From Clostridia bacterium (GTDB lineage: Bacteria; Bacillota; Clostridia; Oscillospirales; Acutalibacteraceae): a stretch of 33,365 bases of DNA. Of this stretch, positions 1 to 6,736 are shown one piece after another. The position numbers and the translations under genes were made by a program. The stretch covers positions 1-33,365 of the forward strand of contig JAFRLX010000004.1 in NCBI GenBank assembly GCA_017430965.1, read 5' to 3'. The stretch's first letter is position 1. Every line of letters starts with the position of its first letter. Under the pieces are notes generated by a model that was given only the letters and a program-made list of their open reading frames with translations, searched no databases and had not been told where the DNA came from.

Positions 1-290
1 AAAGAATGCACAAAACACTTTCCACACTTTTGCAATCATCTTTTTGTATTAACGCCACAAATCAAAAGAATCCTAAAAATCAAAATGCTTTCCTATGCTT
101 AACACAGAAGTTAAGTGTTTTAGGGATAGCAGCTATACATACACAAAATATTCTTTTAATTTTACAATCACCTCCATGCTCAAAAGTCTTAATAAATACT
201 AAATTTAATTTTAATTAATATTATAATACCAAAACTTTCCACTCACTTCTATACGCTGAGAGCATAGATTTTTTATTTTTTTGAATTCTC
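1..290. other. AT-rich stretch with no supported gene
   Basis: No reading frame here has a ribosome binding site together with a believable protein. The only open frame on the plus strand (6-218) has no Shine-Dalgarno sequence and low-complexity content. A small inverted repeat, CTTAAC-N6-GTTAAG, lies at 98-115. The stretch probably holds the end of an upstream intergenic region and the approach to the promoter at 301-329. Confidence 0.5.
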
Positions 291-292
291 TT

Positions 293-316
293 AAAATCGC
301 TTTACAAAGCGGTTTT
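293..316. promoter_or_regulatory. Palindrome over the -35 box of the first operon (candidate operator)
   Basis: The arms are AAAATCGCTTT (293-303) and AAAGCGGTTTT (306-316), matching at 10 of 11 positions around a 2-base centre. The repeat covers the -35 hexamer at 301-306, so a protein bound here should block RNA polymerase. The operon it precedes encodes an XRE-like HTH protein, which is the obvious candidate ligand, but that link is inference. Confidence 0.5.
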
Positions 317-329
317 CGTGAGATATAAT
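301..329 (+). promoter_or_regulatory. Sigma-A promoter of the zinc-ribbon/HTH/kinase operon
   Basis: TTTACA (301-306) is separated by 17 bases from a perfect TATAAT (324-329). Transcription would start near 336, leaving about 28 bases before the TTG start at 364, with the ribosome binding site GGAGG at 352-356 in that leader. Confidence 0.7.
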
Positions 330-363
330 AAAACCGGTGAACATCAAAAACGGAGGTGCTTTT

Positions 364-1089
364 TTGGAGAATAAATGTCCGCATTGCGGCAAACCGTTGC
401 CGAAGGCATCGTCCTTTTGTATGTACTGCATGCACGCAATTCATGAAAAAGACATTGCGCCGAAACCGCGCAAAAAAAGAAAAAGAAGTGTTATGATTGC
501 TCTCATATCACTTCTTATTATCATTCTTAGCGGCAGCCTTGCTTTTGTATTGATTCGCAACAAACCGGTAAAAACAGAAACAAGCGTGCGTGTGAGCACT
601 ACCGCAGTGACAACTGTAACGCAAAGCGCGACACAGACCACGACTGCTAAAAAAAATACCGCAAAAAAAGAAACCACCACCAAAAAGAAAAAGGCTGCAA
701 AAAATGAAACCACCACTGCACCTACCGAAGCCGCGACCGTTACACAGCCGCAACCGCAAACCACGCAGGCGCCTGCTACGAGAGCGGCAACAACCGCAAG
801 CAATGCGGTAAGCATTAACGGCGGCACGCTGAGCGATTACCCAAACACGAAGCAAGACAGTTTTTACGCCATCCCTTACGGGGTGAGCACCATTGCCACC
901 GGCGCTTTTCACGGCAATAAGTATTTGCAAACACTCAAGTTTTCCAAACGCGCAAACCTCAATTGCAATTGGAGCAATTTGTTTGCCAATTTACCGAATT
1001 TAAGCACCATATATATTTACGCCGGCACTTCTGCCGACACGCAGGGTATGCAATATTTTGACGGGGAGATTATTTACTATTATGACTGA
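364..1089 (+). CDS. Membrane protein: cytoplasmic zinc ribbon, one helix, Thr-rich stalk, BspA-type LRR tail
   Basis: A 241-residue protein if translation starts at TTG 364, which has GGAGG seven bases upstream. A GTG at 337 is in frame but has no binding site. Cys5, Cys8, Cys19 and Cys22 form an N-terminal zinc ribbon. A run of basic residues (about 34-41) precedes a single hydrophobic helix (about 43-64), which predicts the ribbon inside and the rest outside. Residues about 70-155 are a Thr/Lys/Ala/Gln-rich stalk typical of wall-spanning linkers. The last 85 or so residues resemble an LRR_5 (BspA-type) module, with an 'IPYGVSTIATGAFHGN' motif like those in the secreted proteins at 2319 and 30144. 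It overlaps the next gene by 8 bases. The function is unknown, and a role as the surface-sensing part of a kinase pathway is inference. Confidence 0.75.
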   Translation: MENKCPHCGKPLPKASSFCMYCMHAIHEKDIAPKPRKKRKRSVMIALISLLIIILSGSLAFVLIRNKPVKTETSVRVSTTAVTTVTQSATQTTTAKKNTAKKETTTKKKKAAKNETTTAPTEAATVTQPQPQTTQAPATRAATTASNAVSINGGTLSDYPNTKQDSFYAIPYGVSTIATGAFHGNKYLQTLKFSKRANLNCNWSNLFANLPNLSTIYIYAGTSADTQGMQYFDGEIIYYYD

Positions 1090-1519
1090 ACAACTCAAGA
1101 AAAAAACCGATGAATTGTTGGAAGAATTAAAAATGAAGGGCATTGATATTCAAGAATATCTTGATGAAAACGAAAACTCCTTTATTGAAATCAGTTTGAA
1201 AGAATTCTGGAACGAGTTATTAGAACGCTCCGGGCAATCAAAATCCAACATCATTAACAACGCCGATATTTCTTATATCTATTTTTATGAGATTTTGCAA
1301 GGCAAAAAAATACCGAAAAAAGATAAAATCATTCGTTTAATTCTCGCGATGGAATTGGAAGTGGACGATGCGCAAACCGCATTAAAATACTGCAACCAGG
1401 CGATTTTGTACCCGCGCATTAAAAGAGACAGTCTGCTCATTTACGCCATCCAAAACCACTATTCCATTTTCCAAACCCAAGCGCTGTTATCGGAAAACGG
1501 AGAGCAGGAGTTGCAATGA
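1082..1519 (+). CDS. XRE-like helix-turn-helix protein, second gene of the kinase operon
   Basis: A 145-residue soluble protein. ATG 1082 is preferred because GGGGAG lies at 1063-1068 and the start overlaps the stop of the previous gene. An upstream in-frame TTG at 1058 has no signal of its own. The N-terminal 45 residues are charged and probably helical. Residues about 50-105 fit a Cro/cI-type HTH ('SKSNIINNADISYIYFYEIL' followed by 'GKKIPKKDKIIRLILAMEL'). The C-terminal part is helical with no recognised domain. Its TGA overlaps the kinase ATG (ATGA), so the two are translationally coupled. HTH proteins of this kind next to small kinases are seen in Clostridia, and the HTH protein may be a kinase substrate or regulator. 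That is inference. Confidence 0.7.
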   Translation: MTEQLKKKTDELLEELKMKGIDIQEYLDENENSFIEISLKEFWNELLERSGQSKSNIINNADISYIYFYEILQGKKIPKKDKIIRLILAMELEVDDAQTALKYCNQAILYPRIKRDSLLIYAIQNHYSIFQTQALLSENGEQELQ

Positions 1520-2250
1520 GTGATATTAAACAATACATAGATGATGCGTTGGCAAGCGACTATACATTCGTGCAAGAACTTTCCAAAACCTCTATTCATA
1601 CCTTAAAGCTGTATGAAAATAAAAACATTCATAAACGCCTTGTTTTGATTGAATCAAAACATAGAAACGACGAAGTGTTCCGCGCATTGCGCGGGGTGCG
1701 CACACAGGGCTACACACCGCAAATTTATGAGGTTGCAAGCGAAGAAGATGCGCTGTATGTATTAGAAGAATATATAGAGGGAGAGCCGCTCTCCGAGTAT
1801 TTAATGCAAGATAAGCAGTTACCTAAAGAGCGTGTGATTGATATATTAATTGATATATGCGAGGCGCTTTCAATTCTGCACGGCTTACAAATTGTGCACA
1901 GAGATATTAAGCCCGAAAACATTGTTTTAACCGTGCAAAAGGCGTGTTTAATCGACTTCTCCGCCGCTAAAATGATTTCCGGCAAATCTTCGGATACCAT
2001 TAACCTCGGCACCGCAGGCTTTGCGGCGCCGGAGCAATACGGTGTATCGCAATCGCTGCCCACAGCCGATATTTATGCACTCGGTGTACTCGCCAATATT
2101 CTTTTATTGGGCGTACACCCCACCGCCGAGGTTCCCGGCGGATATTTGGGCAAAATCATTCAAAAATGCACACAAACACAAACTGCAAAACGCTACCAAA
2201 GTGCGGAGCAATTAAAAAAAGCCCTTTTAAGGGCGAAAAAATTTATTTAA
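1516..2250 (+). CDS. Serine/threonine protein kinase-like protein, single soluble kinase domain
   Basis: This 244-residue protein is essentially one Hanks-type kinase domain with no membrane helix and no PASTA repeats. The catalytic loop HRDIKPEN is at 128-135 (Asp130, Asn135). The metal-binding motif is DFS at 147-149 instead of DFG. APEQYG follows at 171-176, the conserved 'ADIYALG' Asp is at 185, and the late Arg is in 'KRYQSA' (Arg226). The N-lobe is unusual. No GxGxxG loop is visible at residues 18-35, and the strand expected to carry the ATP-binding Lys reads 'RLVLIESK', with Ile where VAIK would have Lys. It may still be active with a displaced Lys (47/48) or may be a pseudokinase. The gene overlaps the HTH gene by 4 bases and ends the operon. 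Confidence 0.85.
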   Translation: MSDIKQYIDDALASDYTFVQELSKTSIHTLKLYENKNIHKRLVLIESKHRNDEVFRALRGVRTQGYTPQIYEVASEEDALYVLEEYIEGEPLSEYLMQDKQLPKERVIDILIDICEALSILHGLQIVHRDIKPENIVLTVQKACLIDFSAAKMISGKSSDTINLGTAGFAAPEQYGVSQSLPTADIYALGVLANILLLGVHPTAEVPGGYLGKIIQKCTQTQTAKRYQSAEQLKKALLRAKKFI

Positions 2251-2270
2251 TAAACTAATAATAAAACCAA

Positions 2271-2312
2271 AAACAGCAGTAAAACCTAAACCGGTTTCAC
2301 TGCTGTTTTTTT
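2271..2312. terminator. Bidirectional terminator between kinase operon and BspA gene
   Basis: Perfect 10-base arms AAACAGCAGT (2271-2280) and ACTGCTGTTT (2299-2308) have an inner AAACC/GGTTT stem. A T run follows on the plus strand and an A run precedes it, so it can end both the convergent transcripts. Confidence 0.85.
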
Positions 2313-2318
2313 GTCGGA

Positions 2319-5300
2319 TTATTTACATTTGACCGCCTTTACGGGTGAGTAAGAAGAATAGATGTTTACGCTTTTACCATCCACTGTAATGCGCTTGTAT
2401 GCACGAATTTTGATATAGTATATTTTACCGCTTTTTAAGCCGGTAAACTTTTGAGCAGCAATGCCGTTCTTATTTAAAGTAATTGTTTTTTTACCTGCCG
2501 TGAACGCTTTGTTTGCGGCAATCACCACTTGGTACCCGGTGGCGGAAGCATCTTTTCTCCACCTGGCGCTCACTGCTTTTTTGGCGGTAAGCGGTGTGTA
2601 TTGCACAACCGCACGCGGTTTGACAGTAAAGTATAATTTCTTTACACCACTGTAGGCTTTTTTAAATTTCACTTGCACTTTATATTGACCGATGGCAGAG
2701 ATGCTGCTTACCGCTTTAGAATTCGCTCTCGAAATATAAGTGAGTGTATACTGCGTTGCGGCAACCGTTTTGCCGGCGCTGTCTTTGACAATCACTTTCG
2801 GGGTTGCCAATTTACCGCCTGTGTATGTGAAAACCGTACCGGTGAGTCGGATGGATTTTAACGCTTTTATCACAGTGGATTTGCGCAATGCATGGCACAT
2901 AGAGCACTCATTGTTCACCACGCCGTTTTGCGAAAATGTCGCCGCCTTTTTCACCACATTTCTATAGATATGGCCTATTTTGGCAATCGTTTTCTCGTAA
3001 GATGCTGTACAGTTTTTACAGTTGTAGGTCAAAACACCGGTTGCCTGACAGGTTGCTTTTTTTGTCACCACGCCGGCATTGTATTGGTGGGGTAATTTTT
3101 CAATTTTCTGCGGTGCTTCTAATATCAGCCCGCAAGATGCACACTTGCTTCCCTTTGTGCTACCCTCGCTTGTGCAGGTAGCGGCAACAGCCGAAATCAC
3201 CTGTGGGGAGTGCGGCAAAACAGGGGTAAGGTTATCCCGATAGGTATTGTGGCAGTATGCGCAGGTATAAGTAGTATAGCCTGTTTCTGTACAGGAAGCA
3301 GGCTTTACAACCGCAACATAATCGTGAGGTATTTTCTTAACAACGGCTGTAGATACCGCGTCACAATGAATGCAGCGATAAACCTTGCTACCTTCTTTCA
3401 CGCAGGTCGGCGCCATGGTCAATGTGCCGCTGTCGTATTGGTGCGGCAGTTTGTCGGTTTTGTGCGGTGCCTCCAAAACCAACCCGCACACGGCACAGCG
3501 GCTTCCCTCTGTGCTGCCCTCGCTTGTGCAGGTGGCGGCAACTGCCGGAATCACCTGCGACACATGCGCGCTCATCGCTGTTTCTTCGCCTCGATAAGTA
3601 TCATGGCAATACGAACAGGTAAATATAGTATATCCGCCCTCTGTACAGGTGGGTTCCTTTACACTCTTTTCATAGTGATGTGCAATAAGAGGCACTTCTT
3701 CGGTATAGGATGCATCACAATTGCGGCAGGTAAATGTTTTAACCCCTTTTGTGATACAAGTCGGTGCCGTGGTAATCTTTCCACCGTCATATTCGTGTGG
3801 CAATAGCGCAATCGGTTCTTGCTCTTTTAACACCAAATGGCACCTGGCGCACTGTACCCCTGCCGTTTTTCCCTCTACCTGACAGGTGGGCGCGGTTGCT
3901 TTAATCTCAAACGGCTCATGCCCTAACGCCGCTTTGTACTCACTCGTGTAAGTATCGCCGCACACACTGCAGGTAAAAACAGTATACCCCTCCTGCGTGC
4001 AAGTAGGCGCAATCACTTCAGCCACATATGAATGTTGTGCATTCGGGTTATTGACCACTTCGGTATACCCGCAAAGCGTGCATGTTTTTTTGAGTTTTTC
4101 GTTTTCTATTTCTTCACTGACAAACTGATGCCCTACCGATACAAATGAGAGATTATTGTTGCCGGCATAACTTTCGGCGGTAGAGCCGGAACAGGCAAAA
4201 ACTCGCGCACTCGGGAAAGCATTTTCACCTATTTCACAAGAAAAGCTGTTGACATACAGTTTGGTTAATGCACTCATACCGCTCAGGGCATAAGAATCCA
4301 TCTTTTTAACGGATGCGGGAATAGTGAGCGTAGTTACTTTTGTTAAATCATCAAAAGCGTGAGAATCAATTTGCTCTAGTGTTGACGGCAGTGTTAATGT
4401 CGTAATGGAAGTATTCCCCCGGAAAGCATAAGCACCGATTTCCACCACTTTTTTGCCGTCAATATAGCCCGGCACCTCAAGGGCAGTATCAAAGCCTGTA
4501 AATGAATCAATACGAATGGTATCGTTCGTTAAATCGGTATATTTAAATCCCTGTTCGGGTGCTTCATCTAAAAGAACGAAATCGAAATAAGGTCTTTTGG
4601 CTTCATCAACATAGAAAAGCCGATAGGCAGAGGAACCGTAATAGCCGTAAACCGTTTTTTTCGTTGTCGGGAGTGACGATACTTTTATAAGAAAATCTTT
4701 GCTTAAAAATGTCCACGAAACGATACCGAAAAGTCCTCCATCAATGACAATAGACTTCAAATTCTCGCCAAAAACAACCGATTTGAATTGCCCTGTGTTT
4801 TCTATAGTAAAAGCATTTGCTTCTACCGATTCTACATTGTTGGCAACAAGCGTTTTGATATCCGAATGAAAAAAAGCATATTTACCGATTTTCAAAACAC
4901 TGTCCGGCACTACATAGGTATCTGCTCTTTTTGCGGGCGGATAGGCGATAAGGCTTGTTTTATCTTTATTGAATAAAACCCCATCTTTTACGGAAAGGTA
5001 CGGATTATTCCCTGATACCGAATATTCCTCTACACTTTGTATTAACCAAAATCCGCTATCTATTTTTGTGTTAGCGCCAAAATGAACAAACTTTGTTTTG
5101 TAATTATAGTAAAATGCAAGTCCGCTGATTCTTTCCAAAGAATCAGGAAAGTAAAACTCTTGTACCTGACTGTGCTCCATAAATTTATCTTCAATACTTA
5201 ACAGCGTGTTCGGAAATTCGATATCCGTAAAGTGACAATCCGATAACGAGCCTCTGCCAATAACTTGCACACCGTCACGAATCACCAACTTTTCGCCCGG

Positions 5301-5759
5301 GTATGCACAGGGAACACGCACCAGTTTTGTTTTATCTTTTGAATATAAAATACCGTTTTCAGAGGAATAAACAGGGTTTTCTTCATCTACACAAATGGCA
5401 GTGCAATCTACACACAATGACAAGGGCTCATGCCCTGTTTCATCCATATCAATCACGGTTTTTGGAATATTGATTTGCTCCACATGCAGTTTTTTGTTGC
5501 TTTTTTCCTGAACAACCCAGTAAAAAACAGATGTAATCTTATACTCACCTATATATTCGGGGATATCTAAAACCGTATCGCTACCGGTGTATTTCCAAAG
5601 TTGCGCTTCCTTGTCATCCTCCGGGGTGAAGTTAACGGATGTGTCGATTTGATACTCTCCGATTTGAAGGATAGTGGAAGCGGCGGTGCCGACAAAGCAG
5701 CCGCTCACACCTGTCAGCAGCAAAGTGATAACCAGTAAAAATGAAATCGCTTTTTTCAT
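2319..5759 (-). CDS. Secreted BspA-type LRR protein with zinc-knuckle-like tandem repeats
   Basis: An 1146-residue secreted protein. Residues 1-28 form a signal peptide (Lys-rich start, hydrophobic core), possibly with a lipobox-like 'VSGC' at 18-21. Residues about 55-540 contain BspA-type LRR_5 units ('VVEIGAYAFRGNTSITTLTL', 'LEQIDSHAFDDL'), including two 'GILYSKDKT/GVLFNKDKT' variants. Residues 543-966 are about ten 38-41-residue units, each with a TC..G....C..C pattern and a following His. Residues about 966-1050 look like an Ig-like fold, and 1053-1146 like a fibronectin type III domain. There is no LPXTG or obvious wall anchor. The start has a weak AGGAT site. BspA-type proteins are known as surface proteins that bind host or other bacterial partners. 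What this one binds is unknown. It converges on the kinase operon across a shared terminator. Confidence 0.85.
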   Translation of the reverse strand: MKKAISFLLVITLLLTGVSGCFVGTAASTILQIGEYQIDTSVNFTPEDDKEAQLWKYTGSDTVLDIPEYIGEYKITSVFYWVVQEKSNKKLHVEQINIPKTVIDMDETGHEPLSLCVDCTAICVDEENPVYSSENGILYSKDKTKLVRVPCAYPGEKLVIRDGVQVIGRGSLSDCHFTDIEFPNTLLSIEDKFMEHSQVQEFYFPDSLERISGLAFYYNYKTKFVHFGANTKIDSGFWLIQSVEEYSVSGNNPYLSVKDGVLFNKDKTSLIAYPPAKRADTYVVPDSVLKIGKYAFFHSDIKTLVANNVESVEANAFTIENTGQFKSVVFGENLKSIVIDGGLFGIVSWTFLSKDFLIKVSSLPTTKKTVYGYYGSSAYRLFYVDEAKRPYFDFVLLDEAPEQGFKYTDLTNDTIRIDSFTGFDTALEVPGYIDGKKVVEIGAYAFRGNTSITTLTLPSTLEQIDSHAFDDLTKVTTLTIPASVKKMDSYALSGMSALTKLYVNSFSCEIGENAFPSARVFACSGSTAESYAGNNNLSFVSVGHQFVSEEIENEKLKKTCTLCGYTEVVNNPNAQHSYVAEVIAPTCTQEGYTVFTCSVCGDTYTSEYKAALGHEPFEIKATAPTCQVEGKTAGVQCARCHLVLKEQEPIALLPHEYDGGKITTAPTCITKGVKTFTCRNCDASYTEEVPLIAHHYEKSVKEPTCTEGGYTIFTCSYCHDTYRGEETAMSAHVSQVIPAVAATCTSEGSTEGSRCAVCGLVLEAPHKTDKLPHQYDSGTLTMAPTCVKEGSKVYRCIHCDAVSTAVVKKIPHDYVAVVKPASCTETGYTTYTCAYCHNTYRDNLTPVLPHSPQVISAVAATCTSEGSTKGSKCASCGLILEAPQKIEKLPHQYNAGVVTKKATCQATGVLTYNCKNCTASYEKTIAKIGHIYRNVVKKAATFSQNGVVNNECSMCHALRKSTVIKALKSIRLTGTVFTYTGGKLATPKVIVKDSAGKTVAATQYTLTYISRANSKAVSSISAIGQYKVQVKFKKAYSGVKKLYFTVKPRAVVQYTPLTAKKAVSARWRKDASATGYQVVIAANKAFTAGKKTITLNKNGIAAQKFTGLKSGKIYYIKIRAYKRITVDGKSVNIYSSYSPVKAVKCK
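2862..4133 (-). repeat. Tandem Cys/His repeats with a 354-base A-B-C super-period
   Basis: Within the BspA-type gene, units beginning at His576, 614, 655, 694/695, 732, 773, 812, 850, 891 and 930 fall into three classes. A units have 'GYT.(F/Y)TC..C', B units have 'CARC/CAVC/CASC.L(V/I)L' and C units have 'HEYDGG/HQYDSG/HQYNAG'. The order is A-B-C three times, then a decayed A that has lost its first Cys (ATF for ATC). The period is about 118 residues. It is visible in DNA as near-identical blocks 354 bases apart, such as GCTTCCCTCTGTGCT at 3501 and GCTTCCCTTTGTGCT at 3147. Confidence 0.85.
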
Positions 5760-5823
5760 AATGTTATCCTATCATTCTATAATTAAAATAAAAAATAATT
5801 ACCGTGTATGTTTTTAATAATGG

Positions 5824-6675
5824 TTACTTAGGAAAATGACTTTTTCCCCTCAGCTTCTCGTAAAACGCATAGGGGATGCACAGGTTGCCCCTGCCGACAC
5901 CGAGCTGAATGTCGGGCTTGGCGGCGCCGTGGAAATCCGAGCCGCCGCTCTCATGCAGGTTGTACTGTTTGACAAATGCTTTTGCCGCTTCTGTCTGTTC
6001 GGGCGTAAAGGTGCTGTAGAGCGTTTCCATACCGTCTAACCCCGCCTTAACCAAAACGGGAAGGATGGAAGCCACTTCGCTCTTCTCGTGTTGAAAAAAG
6101 GAGTGCGCCCACACGGCAACGCCGCCGTTTGATTTGATAAAGCGCACGGTTGCCGCCGCACCGAGCTTGCGCGCCGGGGTGTAAAAACCGCCATCTGTGC
6201 GCAAAAACTTTTTAAAAGCCTCCTCCACGCTGGAAGCATAGCCGCGCGCCACCAGTGCTCTGGCAACATGGGCGCGGTTAAATTCATCCGCATCGGTCAA
6301 TGCGGCAATTTCTTCATAGGTAATTCCGTAGCCGCCTTCGCACAGGCGCTCAATCAGCTTTTCATTGGAGTGGTGCTTTGCCATGTGCAGCAGCTCCACA
6401 TAGTCCTCAATCTCCACCCAGGTTTCTTGCGGCATAAACAACCCTAAAATGTGCAGTTCCGAGCCGTCAATCTCCGTGGAGAACTCACAGCCTGCCACGG
6501 TTTCCAAACCGGCAGACTCTCCCGCCTGCATAAACTCAGCCAAGCCCTTGGTGGTGTTGTGGTCGGTCAGTGCAACGGCAGAAAGCCCCTGCTGCTTGGC
6601 AAGAGCTACGATTTCCGTTGGGGTTAAAGAACCATCCGAAAAAGTGGAATGGCAATGTAAATCACAGGTTTTCAT
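5824..6675 (-). CDS. PHP-domain metal-dependent phosphoesterase (TrpH/YciV/RNase AM-like)
   Basis: A 283-residue cytoplasmic protein. The N-terminus has the PHP motif 'DLHCHSTFSDG' (His7, His9), then 'ALTDHNTTKG' (about 35-44), the 'CEFSTE' motif, a central 'WAHS' and a C-terminal 'GGSDFHG' (Asp-Phe-His). Together these provide the trinuclear metal ligands of the PHP fold. The length and motif order fit the family containing E. coli YciV (RNase AM), which removes nucleotides from 5' RNA ends or hydrolyses 3',5'-bisphosphonucleotides. The substrate here cannot be decided. It lies 61 bases downstream of the FBPase gene, with a palindrome between, so it may be expressed by read-through from it. 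Confidence 0.85.
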   Translation of the reverse strand: MKTCDLHCHSTFSDGSLTPTEIVALAKQQGLSAVALTDHNTTKGLAEFMQAGESAGLETVAGCEFSTEIDGSELHILGLFMPQETWVEIEDYVELLHMAKHHSNEKLIERLCEGGYGITYEEIAALTDADEFNRAHVARALVARGYASSVEEAFKKFLRTDGGFYTPARKLGAAATVRFIKSNGGVAVWAHSFFQHEKSEVASILPVLVKAGLDGMETLYSTFTPEQTEAAKAFVKQYNLHESGGSDFHGAAKPDIQLGVGRGNLCIPYAFYEKLRGKSHFPK

Positions 6676-6691
6676 GGTACTCCCTTAAATA

Positions 6692-6726
6692 AAGATTTGC
6701 GGAGGTCTGCAACCTCGCAAATCCTT
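6692..6726. repeat. GGATTTG-family palindrome after the FBPase gene
   Basis: The arms AAGATTTGCGGAGGT and AACCTCGCAAATCCTT flank a CTGC tip. Read on the minus strand it is followed by TTTATTTAA, so it can act as the FBPase terminator. It shares the AAGGATTTG/CAAATCCTT arms with copies at 14739, 22092 and 23686. Confidence 0.65.
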
Positions 6727-6736
6727 AGTTGGCGTG

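Noticed and set aside
6..218. Open frame of 70 codons at the start
   Set aside because: It has no ribosome binding site, low-complexity content and no recognisable domain.
2862..4133. Regular DNA period that might suggest a CRISPR array or satellite
   Set aside because: The 354-base period lies inside one continuous coding frame and preserves Cys/His residues, so it is a protein repeat.
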